Positions 21,338-31,344 of a stretch of 35,297 bases of DNA are shown in pieces. The stretch is from positions 1-35,297 of the forward strand of contig JANSLP010000329.1 in the NCBI GenBank assembly GCA_029298735.1, in the 5' to 3' direction. Both the position numbers and the translations under genes were made by a program. Numbering within the stretch: the first letter of the stretch is position 1; each line of letters opens with the position of its first letter. Below the pieces are notes generated by a model. That model had not been told where the DNA came from. It was given only the letters and a program-made list of their open reading frames with translations, and ran no database searches. Source of the stretch: Ophiostoma sp. CBS 140.51 (lineage: Eukaryota; Ascomycota; Sordariomycetes; Ophiostomatales; Ophiostomataceae).

Positions 21338-22188
21338 TGTTGGCGTATGGGTGTAAGGTGAGGTAGAGATGTTTGAGCTAGAGATATTGATGATACATGA
21401 TATTGTGGAAGAGATGTCTGGGCGCTATTTATTGCTCTTCTTTACATCATCAAGTTCGTAAATATTGTATGCCTCCTGAGTCCTGAACATCTGCTGTGCT
21501 AGATCCGATCGGCGAAATTGACGGCGGCACTTGCACCATCGCTCTTTCTTATTCCCCCAACATGGGGCGGTGCTTGGCCCGCCGAGCCCCCGCTCTAAGG
21601 AACTTTTTGCCCCGCCCAGCAGCAAAACGTCATACTGATTTTACGATCTTTTACAGCGGGTTGTAGTGTACTCCAGCGCCATTGATTGGTCGTTAGTGCC
21701 ACAATACAGCAGGCTGCCCGACGCCGGGACCGGTGCAAGCGCGTCTCGCGGTCTTCGGCCAGAGCCTCGTAAATACTACGGACTTGTAGGACTTTTCTGT
21801 TGAGACAGAGACAAGGACGTCGTTGTTCTGGCTATGTTCAGCCTCACTTTCTACACTTTCCATTTCATACGATTGATTCCTCACGTTTAGCATCTAGGAC
21901 TTATTGTTGTGGAAGAGCACATATTTTATTTATCCAACTCTATGAAGAACAGATTGAGTCATAAAAAATCACGAAGAAGAAACAAAGAGAACTTTCTGTT
22001 TTTGAAAAGTTTTAATATTATTGTTCAGAATAAAAACCTAAAATGACAATGACAAAGGAAAACCTCTAATTAAATCCTCCGCCACTGATGAAAATCCCAA
22101 GATGTAAAAGGCAACGCGAAAAACTCCGATGCTGATGATGAGATGCGATCATGATAAAGAAGTGCTAGTAGTGTACAAGTCATATCAT
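21338..22188. promoter_or_regulatory. Promoter of the methyltransferase and 3' flank of the small heat-shock gene
   Basis: The half next to the methyltransferase contains a GC-rich block (21540-21625) with several CCCCGC/GGGGC-type motifs that could bind C2H2 zinc-finger regulators. The half next to the heat-shock gene is AT-rich, consistent with its 3' UTR. No supported gene; frames at 21425-21625 and 21693-21893 have no domain. Confidence 0.4.
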
Positions 22189-23076
22189 TTAGAAGACCAC
22201 AATGCGGCGGGTCTCGCGCTTGGCCTTGGGGATCGACACGTTGAGGATGCCGTTCTCCAGGCTGGCGCGGACACTGGCCTCGTCAACAGGGACGGGGAAG
22301 TTGAAGACGCGCTTGAACTCGCCAACAGCGCGCTCCTGGAACCAGTAGCGCTCAGTGGGAGCAGCGGGCTGTTGAGGGGCGGTCTCAGCCTCCTCGGGAA
22401 CAGACTCCGCCGGATCAGCGACCTCAGCGGCAGCCTTCTCATTGGTGACATCCTCGCCGCGCTCCAGGGCATCCTCAGTGGCCTCGTCAGTCACAGTGGC
22501 ACGGTGGCTGCGAGCGGGTGAGGGAGAGCGGGGAGCATCAATCTCTGTGAAGGGCTCATCCTCATCGGCAGGGGTGCGTGCACCATCGGGCAGGATGTTG
22601 TCCTCGTCAGACTCAGAGTGGGTGTCGGCAATGGCCTCAGGGACAGCAGTGGCAGCCGGGGCAGCAACAGCAGCCGGAGAGGCAGTGGAGTAGTTGCGCT
22701 CAACGTTGCCGCTGATCACCAGAGTCTGGGGCTCAGTGAACTCAAGGTTAACGTTGTTGCGGTCGACGCCAGCAAGCTCACCGTGCAGCTCATAGGTGTG
22801 CTCGGTCTCGCGGACATCGAAGCGCGGGTTGAAGGGCCGGGAGACACCGCCGAAAAGGCCGTTGAGACCACCCACAGAGCGGCGGTGGTGGTGCTCATGG
22901 CGAGGCTTGCAGACTCTCTGGGGTTGAGCCTGAGCAGGCTGAGGCTTGCAAGCGGGGGTAGCAGCGGGGGATGCCTCGCGCTGGTAGCTATCAATGTCGT
23001 TGATCAGCTGGAAGATGTTTGTGAAGGCGTTGTCGGCAGCAGCCGGGTTGAAGAATGCGCGCTGGTAGAAAGGCAT
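22189..23076 (-). CDS. Small heat-shock protein, Hsp30-type alpha-crystallin
   Basis: An intronless 295-aa chaperone that should hold unfolding proteins during stress in the cytosol. The N-terminus MPFYQRAFFNPAAADNAF is hydrophobic, followed by an FQLINDID helix and a His-rich basic stretch (60-66). The alpha-crystallin domain begins at about 84 (PRFDVRETEHTYELHGELAG) and runs to ISGNVERNYS (130). It is then interrupted by about 110 acidic, Ala/Pro/Glu-rich residues and resumes at TERYWFQERAVGEFKRVFNF (241-260) with the signature ASLENGILNVSIPK (271-284). The C-terminal RIVVF supplies an I-x-V type tail motif. The split crystallin domain is known from fungal HSP30. Regulation by heat shock factor is indicated by the element at 23628-23645 and a TATAAAG box at 23270-23276. 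It ends at TAA 22189-22191. Confidence 0.94.
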   Translation of the reverse strand: MPFYQRAFFNPAAADNAFTNIFQLINDIDSYQREASPAATPACKPQPAQAQPQRVCKPRHEHHHRRSVGGLNGLFGGVSRPFNPRFDVRETEHTYELHGELAGVDRNNVNLEFTEPQTLVISGNVERNYSTASPAAVAAPAATAVPEAIADTHSESDEDNILPDGARTPADEDEPFTEIDAPRSPSPARSHRATVTDEATEDALERGEDVTNEKAAAEVADPAESVPEEAETAPQQPAAPTERYWFQERAVGEFKRVFNFPVPVDEASVRASLENGILNVSIPKAKRETRRIVVF

Positions 23077-23269
23077 CTTGATGGATGTGGTGTGTTGGTT
23101 GGGAGTGGTGAAGAAGGGAATGGTGAAAGTTGAAAGATGAAACTTTGTGAAGAAAGGTGTTGAGGTTTGTTGATTGTTTGTCTCGAATGAGAGTCTTGAA
23201 GATTGTTGTTCTGATGAGGATGAGAAAAAGAAAAACGAAAACTGTCCAAGAGCAAGACGGTCATGGCTT

Positions 23270-23276
23270 CTTTATA
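23270..23276 (-). promoter_or_regulatory. TATA box of the small heat-shock gene
   Basis: TATAAAG on the minus strand, 194 bp before the ATG at 23076, in the right position for a stress-inducible TATA promoter with a leader of roughly 100-170 bases. Confidence 0.6.
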
Positions 23277-23627
23277 CTGAAAGAGGCCCTCACCTCTTCA
23301 GTCATCGAAGCCTCGCCATGTGTCCCGAATCTACCGTGCATGGCGCAATATCCACTGGCTGCCTTGCAGGCAACTGGAAAAGGCTGAGAAATGGTACGCA
23401 ATCACAGCAAATGGTGCTAAAATCATCGTTTTTTCTAAGCGGAGGCGAGATTGGAAATGGTGATTTCGTGGTCTCGATGCTCGTCGATGGTTCCTGAATC
23501 TGCCAGATGCGCGGCTAAGGCCCAATTGGCTGAGGCAAAAGCACTATTCTAACGGTTCTAGGGGCTTCTTTACAGCTCTTTCCAGTGCTATGGGGTGTAA
23601 GTGCTGGGGGACAGTAGGCTAATCCCA

Positions 23628-23645
23628 GAAGGTTCGAGAAGCTTC
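23628..23645. promoter_or_regulatory. Perfect four-unit heat-shock element
   Basis: GAAGGTTCGAGAAGCTTC contains four contiguous alternating GAA/TTC units at exact 5-bp spacing, the canonical binding site for trimeric heat shock factor. It lies 552 bp upstream of the small heat-shock gene start. Confidence 0.8.
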
Positions 23646-24870
23646 TGTAAGCTCCAGCCAATCAGGGCGCTAGAATCCCGCCGACGGGGAGTTCGTTGGC
23701 ATTTTCCCCTGGAAATTCGGGGGAAGCTCTTGAATGAGCCTTGTAATTGACTGGCGTTGAAAGAGCCCTATTCTAATTTCGTTTTGGTTCTTTCATCAGC
23801 TATCTCGTAGTCATGTTTTGCTGTTATTGTTGATGCTCTTCGCACCTCATGGAGAACAACTTTGGTTGCTTCACTTGTCTCTTGCCTCCATAGCTCCTTC
23901 CTACAGGCCTGGCCCCTGGAAGGTCCCTGAAAGACGCTAACACCTGGCTTGTGCACTTTTTCCGTTCTTCCCCATTGCACCTTCCAGAAAACCCCACGCT
24001 TTTCTGCTGCTTTGTCTGTCGCTTGTGCTTCCGTCACTTCTATTCCTGGAAACGGCTAGTCCCTTTTCGCCGTACCTTTCCACTCGCTTGTCTCTTGCCC
24101 CCTTCCTCTCTGGATGGATTGTCGCCCCACACGTGAAGCGCCAATCAGGGTCTGGTTTCGTCATCGGTTTCTTGCCAGAACTTGATTTTTTGGAGTTTCC
24201 TTGGCTTTGACGTTGCTTCCACTGCTCGTTTCCGCATTTCTGGGGAATAACACTCCCCAATAGCTTCGCACTTTTGCCAGTCTCGCATTTCCTCCAAGCA
24301 CGCTTTTTATACTTCCACACGTGACGGAACACGGCAACTATACTCGAGCTTTAAAGCGGTTCTGTGTGTTGGTACAGGTTGGGTCACACGATATAGTGCA
24401 TGCTCGCTTGGCTTACTTTGTCAAGGGCTGCAAGCAAGAAATGCAGGAAAATGTAGGGAGACGCTGGAGGAAAGCCTCCGGCTTGTATATCAGATCTGGA
24501 AAGTATCAGATACTTCGTAAAAATCTTGTGGAATTTTTGTCACTTCTCACAGGCACGTGAACCAACCTGCAAACAAGGGTATTTCGGCTCGAGGGCGTGC
24601 ATTTCACAACACTGACAGTACAGCCGAGGACAAGGATGTTAGGGGGGGAAAACGAGATACGATTTGATTTTTTGTAAGACCTTTGTCATAAACCCCATGC
24701 CACCCAAATGGAAACCAAGATACTAAGAAACCAAGAAAGAAAAGTGCATCATCGACGCCGATTTGTTCCCAATTCAGAGTATTGAACCCCTCCCGTGACC
24801 AATTCCATCCCAAAAATGTCGCCCAGTGCTCAGTATTCCTTGTATTATGCTTCAAGTCCGCCTCACAAGG

Positions 24871-27669
24871 CTACGACCGCGAGCCGATGGAAGGCGAGTG
24901 GCCTGTAGACGTCTGCATCGTCGTCCTTCCACCGCTGCTGCCACTGGCGGCTGGGCTGCTCGAGTTGCCCTGGTGGAAGAAGCTGACCAGCTTACGGCCA
25001 ATGGCTGGGTCGACCTCAGTGCCGTCTCGGGCAATCTTGATTTCGCGGTTGGAGTTGAGCGGGTTGCGCATGCCCCGGGTGCGGTAGAACGGCAGACGCG
25101 CCGTTGACAGCCACTCGAGCTGGAACGGCTTGCCCCAAGCCTTGGGCTCGTCGGCACCGTCAACTCCATCCGTACCGTCAGCACCGTCCGTTCCACCAAC
25201 GCCACCAACGCCATCAACGCCATCAGTGCCGTCAGTGCCGTCAGTGCCGTCAACTCCATCTGGTCCATCTACCACGTCCGTACCATTAACTCCGTCGGTA
25301 CCATCAACGCCATCAGTGCCATCGACACCACCAGTTCCATCAACACCATCTCTACCATCCACACCGTCTGTTGTATCCTCCTCTTGCTTTGTGTTTGTGC
25401 CTTCGGCCTCACCGTCGACATCATCCCGCTGTGCCTCCCAGAATATGGTACCGCGTGCCGAGTCATCGATGATACGGCCACGCGGCGTGGTCTTGGTTGC
25501 TTCGGTCGGAATTGCTTTGGGGAGGTCGACACCGGTAAATGTCTGGGCCGCAGGCGCAAAGGCAATGGCGGCAGCAGGGTCTTGGTTGATTTCAGATGTC
25601 ATGCGGGCGTATCCAAAGTATTCGCCCGACTTATTCGCCGAGAAGACGAGATAGACGTTTTCATAGGACTGTAGCTCGTTAGCGTATGTGTTGTAATCGA
25701 TGAATTGTAGGCACGAATGGCCAACTCACCTTGAAGGCATCGTTCAATGTTTCCTCGTTGTGCGATTGCGTTGCCCAAATGCCAGTCCGAACGCTCAGGT
25801 CGAGGTCCTCCACGGTCAAACTCTTTAGGATAAAGTAGCGGTCACTCTTTGCGGTGGCAGGAGTTGCCGCAGCCGCAGCAGCACGTTCCGCTTCGTAGCC
25901 TGTAGTTCTCCGTGTTGCACCGGACTTTCCAGAGCCGTCTACTATAACACTTGTTTGCGGAGTCGGTTTCGTGGGTGTGGCCGGTGTATCAGTTGTGGCA
26001 GTATCGTCTGCAGTCGCAGTATTTGCGCTGTTGCCGTCTGTGCCATCAACAGCCATGTCTCCGTCTGTCTGTGACAGGGAGCTGGCCGTCGAAGACATCG
26101 ACAATGCCGTTGGCCCAGTCGGTGCAGTAATGCCTGGGGCGCCTTCCACGGCATTTTTGCGCAGCCGGCTTACAAGCCGCACCGACATGTACCATGTATC
26201 ATTGAGCTTCTGCTGCGCCGCCAAGCAACGGTTTTCGTCAGGGTAGTTGGCGAAAGCGCAGTTGCTCTTGGAGATCAAGAAGAGTGACTCGAGACCGTCC
26301 GTCTGTTGGCAGACATGGTGCACGAGGCTCATCAGGTTGGTTTGTGGTGGCAGGTTGCCGATCCAGATCGCATGGCCTACGGTTGCGAGCGTGGGGTTAG
26401 CGCGTGCCACATAAAAAATCAAAAGTACAGCAATACAAAAGTACGCAAATATACAACAACCGCTTCACAACAACACATCATCACATAAACAACTACCACC
26501 AACAAGTATGACTTACCGCTTTGCTTTGGCTTGCGCGGCGGTCCTCGCACGACGCTGGTTGTCTGCGTCTGGGCCTGTCCTATAATATGGGGAATAGTGG
26601 GCTTTAGTAAGTCGATAGTGTCCTCTTAAAAGTACAGTTCCAAAACACCGGTGCCACTTCCGCGAAACTTCGCATTTTCTTCCTGTTTTCTTCAACGTGT
26701 CGCCTGTTCGTCGGTCCTTTCTTCGGCCGTCCGGGGTATCGCATTTGTCTCGTCTCCTATCGTGTCAGCTGCAAGGTTTTCCTTACCTGGATGGGATCGT
26801 TGGTGTTGGTCGGGTTTCGGCGAGCCGTCGATGACGTCAGCTTGAGGGTTACCGGTGACTACCATTGGCTGTGATGACCGCCTGGGCGTGTATGTGGATG
26901 GCGCGTAGTTTCCCGGCGCGCCGCTGCCGGGCTTACTACCGCCGGGCATGCCACCTTGCTGGTGCTTTGGCTGGTGTTGTTGGTGTTGGTGTTGTTGTTG
27001 TTGTTGTTGTGGTTGTTGGTGGTGCGTGTACTGTCCCTGCTGCGGGTAGTAGTATCCTGTTGGTGTCGGTGCATGGTTTCCGTAGTAGCTGTAGCTGCCG
27101 CCGCCGCTACCGCCGTATCGGGCAGGGCCACTTCCGTAGTAGGGCTGTCCCATCATCGGCAGTTGCGGGGGCATGTAGAATGCCTGCTGCATTCCGCCCG
27201 TGTGTGTCGCGTATTGCGGGCCTGGGTGTCCCGTCGCACTTGACGGAGCGCCGGGCCCCAGAGTATAGCCAAGAGGCCCGCCGCGGTTTCCTGAACCGCT
27301 GTACTGCTGTTGCTGTCGGTAATCCGTCTGTGGGAGGCTCTGTGCCATTCCGTGCATATCGTACGGCCCGTGATGATGAGGGCCACCACCGGGTCCTTGC
27401 GGTCGGTAATAAGGCTGCTGCATGTTGCTGGGCGCAAACTGCTGCGGATGCGGGTGCTGCGGGTGTCGCGGATCCTGGGGGTTCTGGTATGGAGGTGAGT
27501 AGTACTGCTGAGGCGCGTGTTGGTGGAAGGTCGAAGTTGGGCTCGTCGGCGAGTGGATGGGTGTGCTTTGCTGTTGATTCTGTTGGTTTTGTTTCGGTTG
27601 CTGTTGTTCTTGTTGGCGAGCTTCTGCAGGAGCTGGTGGTGGTTCCCGCGGGCTCGTCTGGTCGGCCAT
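24871..27669 (-). CDS. RRM and YTH-domain RNA-binding protein (predicted m6A reader)
   Basis: Four exons (27669-26787, 26579-26517, 26376-25730, 25668-24871) with introns of 207, 140 and 61 bp give 796 aa. Residues 1 to about 290 are Q/P/G/Y/H-rich and prion-like. Exon 2 supplies TTSVVRGPPRKPKQSG. An RRM follows (about 317-390) with RNP2-like IWIGNL and RNP1-like SNCAFANY. The YTH domain starts at about 492 (KSDRYFILKSLTVEDL) with W516 in GIWATQSHNEETLN and continues across the exon 3/4 junction (SYENVYLVFSANKSGEYFGYARM). It is broken by an (X-D-G)n insertion at about 632-703 and resumes with FQLEWLSTARLPFYRTRG (W717). The two Trp match the m6A-binding cage of known YTH proteins. The family reads N6-methyladenosine or determinant motifs in transcripts to steer decay or processing. 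It starts at the first ATG (MADQTSP); the frame upstream to 27702 begins with GTG. TAG at 24871-24873 is followed by 88 open codons. Confidence 0.93.
25153..25374 (-). repeat. 9-bp repeat array encoding (V/T)-D-G inside the YTH domain
   Basis: About 24 degenerate copies of a 9-bp unit encode V-D-G or T-D-G triplets, with variants such as V-N-G, P-D-G and V-G-G. On the + strand, units such as GCCGTCAGT recur head to tail (three near 25228-25256). The array is in frame and sits between two conserved halves of the YTH fold, so copy-number changes would alter loop length without a frameshift. Confidence 0.85.
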
Positions 27670-30600
27670 GGGAAGAAGGTTATGGACCTGCGCGTGGCAC
27701 ACAAGTCAAGACAACACAACAAAACAGAACAAACTGACTCGAGAGTGAGCGCCCACGAGCTCGAGCTCTGAAAGGCGCCTGCTCCCAACAGCCGATCCGA
27801 GGAGGTTCACCGGGTCGTGCAGTATCCGGCCCCGGCCTTGTCGATCGGAATGTCTCAGTTCGTGATTCGTGCACTTGTCGAATTGCCCTTGTTCTTGTTG
27901 TTGAGAGGGTGTTGAGCCTGTGTTGTCAAAAAGGCAAAGACCGGCCCTCCCCTTCCAACGCATTGACTGTTTGGCTTTGTGCAGACGGTGAATGCAATAT
28001 ATACCTGGAAGGAGCCAAGCGACAGGTTGGCGGTTATAGGAGGAAGGAGCGACTGAGGTGTAAGTGTGGTGCAAGCCGACGGGTAAGGAAGGGGCGACTC
28101 TTGTTTCCAGGGATCGTTGGAGATACGGTCTTTGCCACCTCAATGCGGTCTCCTTGCTCTCCTCTCCTCAATTGCTCAACTTTGCAGAACTGCAGAATTG
28201 TCTTTTAGGCCGTGCTTGTTTTCATCCCGAGTCGAAATCAGGGTTAGGCACCTTGGGTCTGGATGCAATCAAGGCATGGGCATGTAAGAGGAGGCGAAGT
28301 GGGGGGGGGGGGGTGGTGGACACAGCTCTTGCTCCAGCAGTGCGACCGGTGCTCATCAAGTGCCATGTACAAAGTACGGTTTACAGCGGAAAGGACGCCG
28401 GGCCACGCATTGGGAAAACTATCGTGGAGCCCAAAGAACCCAAAGGTAGGTGCTGGATGTATCTGCATTTTACGTGGCTCAGTAAAACAGGGATAGTGGC
28501 TGGTGCGGGTGCGGAAGGTGTGGAACTGGAGAAGGATTTTACGATTCTTTTCCTTTCTTTTTGGTTTTCTTTTTTCTTTGATTTTATTTTCCGTTTCCTA
28601 TTCCGACCGTCAGGGCAGCCTCATTGGTTGCCTCCCGCTGTGCGAGCGTTTGCTCCTTGTTTTTATGCGTTCGTATTATTAGCGGTGGCCAACCAGCGGC
28701 AGGTTTTTGTTTTTCAGTAATTTTTTTGGTTCTATTCTTCGACAGCGGCGCGGCATACACCCCAAAGTCCCAACAGAACGTCGACACCAAGACCCGGCCC
28801 GTGAACATGACCCGCAGCAGGAGTCGATAGTAGACAGTTCTGAAAGTTGAAAAGGACCGGGCTATGAAGTAACAGGTGGCAGTAGTCAGGGCAGACGTGC
28901 AGGGTGGCGACAACCCTCTCAACATCTGCATTGTTGGCTCGTTGCTGGATTGGTGGATTCGCGGATTGGGGGATTAATGGATTTGCAAAAGTACACACAA
29001 CCTCCAACGAGAACAATAAATGAGACAGCCGGACGAGCCCAGACGAGCCAGACTCCAGACAACCTTCACAACCCTACGGGCTACAAGTGATCCCTGATCA
29101 TCCCTGGACTCGCTTCCGTGCGTGGCAAATAGCCAAGGAAGGCCCCAGAGCCCCAGAAAAAAAGCAAGCAAGCAAAAAGAGTTGGAGCCAGCGAGCCGGC
29201 CGGCTGGTGTGGAGTGTGAGAAGGAGGGAGGGAGATGTGGTCTGGGCTTTGTACTCCGAGCGCTGTGCTTTGCGGAGCACAAAGTCCAGCTCTTGTCTTG
29301 TCTGCAAGTTTGCCTCTTGTCTCTTTTGTCGGGGTGGAGGAGGTGTAGGTGCAAGTGCAGGGCGTCGTCAGACGACACTTTGCGCAATGCGGCCGGCCCT
29401 GTTTGCTATCCTTGTGCTCTTTGCATATTGCGTAGTGCCGGTTCTTGCGAGCTAATCTTGCTTCTTTCTGTTCTGTCGTTCTTCCTTTTCCTTCTGTTCC
29501 TTCTGCTTTTCGTCCCCTTCTGCCATCTCTTTCCTCTGAGCCTCTCTACTTCCATGTTGTTCCAGACCAGACGAGGTGGCTTTCGCTAGGCTGTCTTAGT
29601 ATGCCGCCACGGCTCACGATCCCAGCCTATGGGCAGCCTTAGACTGCCACTACCAGCCCGAAAGAAAACAGAGCCGCTCACGAAAGAGAGCTTGACATGC
29701 AGACCCGGCCCCGGCCCATCGTTGGGCATTGGTCGGCGAAAGTGTATCTTTGCTTCTGTCTGCCTCTGCCTCTTTCGGCCGTCCCTGTCTCGCATGTCCT
29801 TTCCTGTCTCTGCAGCTGCGAGACAAAGGGACAGATTTAGACAGAGATTAGAGAGCTACGGAAGATATACGCGCTATGTCGATCCCCGGGCGCTTTTTGT
29901 CGGTGGTATGATGTCAATTGTACGCACAAGCTGCACCAAGGGTCCTGGGGATGGTGGAGCTCAGACACCAATACACGAGTCCTGCCAGATTGCTACTCAG
30001 TAGCAAGCCAATACGGCAAGCAGCCTGCCTGCGCGGAGGAATGAGGCACAATGACGGGGTGGGATCGTCGGTTGGTAATCGACAACCGTCATCCTACCTT
30101 CTCGATTGGATGGTACAGTGTACACATACGTAGTAGGTTCGGGGCAATTGCAACGGCTGGGGAGGTGCGGGCAACCATGTCCAAGGCAATCAAAAGAAGG
30201 AATCCTTTGGTGCTTTTAAGAGCAATGGCCAGTGCAGGGGATAACTTACACCGGACGAACTCCTCCGCTGGCTGTCGAGGGTTGTGTCTGACGGGCCACG
30301 GCCCCAGTGGGCAGAGAACGGGCAATTGAGGCGAGTGAGGGTCACTGGAGACCCGTGAGAACAAGGAGAAGCCACACCGGTGAGGTAATGAGAAACCAAA
30401 ACGACGAAGCGACGACACGAAGCAGAAAAAGAGGCGGGCGTGGGGTGTCTGTAGTAGTGGCTGTTGATGCCGTCGAGCTTCTGGCGGAGGGATTTGGTGC
30501 AGGTATCTGTACTAAGGTCGCACGGAGGACAAGTGCGTCGCAATGCGTGCTCTGGTGCTGTGGGCGGGCTGGCGGGCCCTTTTTTCTGCCTTTTTTTCTT

Positions 30601-31018
30601 CATCTTTTTTTCTCCATTGTCCGCTTTCTTTTTTCTTCTGGTCTCCCGTCTGTGTGAGGGGCCAAGCCGCGATCACCAGCGACCTGCAGATGTCCCTGGA
30701 TCGGATACCTTGTATTCGTTGATTCACATGTCGTGTTCGCGGTCGCGCCGCAGGCAGCACAGACTTGCAGACTTGGAAGCTGGCAAAAACAGGGCAGAGG
30801 AACTACGCCATTGGACCCCAATGACCAGGGAAAATGGGTGAAGGGGAAGAGGCAAAAGACAACAAAGGGAATAGGGTCATAGGCCTAGGAAACAGGGTCG
30901 ACGGCGGGTCGCTCGGCCTTGGTTGATGGCAGCACAAGGTCGCGCCATCACACATCACGTGATGCGTCTTTGGCGGTCTAGACTACTATTCCCTGCGCAC
31001 TGCTCGAGGGCCATAAAT
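27670..31018. promoter_or_regulatory. Divergent intergenic region between the YTH gene and beta'-COP
   Basis: About 3.3 kb without a supported gene. It holds a 13-G homopolymer (28301-28313), T-rich and CT-rich blocks on + (28535-28740, 29455-29560, 30580-30660) and a perfect palindrome around CACGTG (30953-30964). Frames such as 29629-30003 or 28064-28720 show no domain and no coding pattern. Confidence 0.45.
30953..30964. promoter_or_regulatory. CATCACGTGATG palindrome (E-box/bHLH-type site)
   Basis: A 12-bp perfect palindrome centred on CACGTG with flanking TCA/TGA, the type bound by Cbf1-like bHLH factors in fungi. It lies 381 bp upstream of the beta'-COP ATG. Confidence 0.4.
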
Positions 31019-31077
31019 ATGACTAAGAATGACGGGATCTTGAATGACTAAGAAAATGTATTTTCAAGATGACTAAG
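31019..31077 (+). promoter_or_regulatory. Three ATGACTAAG sites at exact 25-bp spacing
   Basis: ATGACTAAG occurs at 31019-31027, 31044-31052 and 31069-31077. TGACTAA resembles AP-1/Gcn4/Yap-type bZIP sites. The cluster lies 268-326 bp before the beta'-COP ATG, in the expected promoter zone. Confidence 0.45.
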
Positions 31078-31344
31078 GAGCTCCCACTAGTCGTCGCCTC
31101 AGGCAGAAGCAACAAGTCATCAGCCACAATCCACTAGCCACAACCCCCACACAGAGGACACAGCGGCCACAAATTCAAAGGGGACACAACAGCATATTGG
31201 ACAGCATTGGGTGTCGTGGCCGCCGCCGACCGCTACCCCCTTTCTTGATCCCATCGCCGTCCGACACCACTATTTGCCGACCGTCCCCCGTCCACATCCA
31301 CACAACACCCCTCCGGACGCGTCGATTCTTCTAAATCCATCACA

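Larger units (their letters stand above)
23077..24870. promoter_or_regulatory. Heat-shock promoter region and 3' flank of the YTH gene
   Basis: The part nearest 23077 is the promoter of the small heat-shock gene, with a TATA box, a heat-shock element, AGGGG/CCCCT stress-type motifs (23556-23560 and 23705-23709), and CCAAT boxes (23522, 23658, 24141). The ten-base CCAATCAGGG occurs twice (23658 and 24141). Short minus-strand frames at 23768-24332 are unconvincing. From 24607 to 24870 the minus strand continues the YTH frame past its TAG. Confidence 0.5.

Noticed and set aside
23768..24332. Two overlapping minus-strand frames upstream of the heat-shock promoter
   Set aside because: Lys/Arg/Ser-rich with no domain; they lie in T/C-rich regulatory DNA and lack good start contexts.
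25153..25374. 9-bp direct repeats considered as a CRISPR-like array
   Set aside because: Units are contiguous without spacers and encode an in-frame protein repeat in a eukaryotic gene.
25130..25654. 174-codon + strand frame of (S/T)-(V/T)-P repeats
   Set aside because: It is the antisense reading of the 9-bp repeat in the YTH gene; the periodicity keeps this frame open too.
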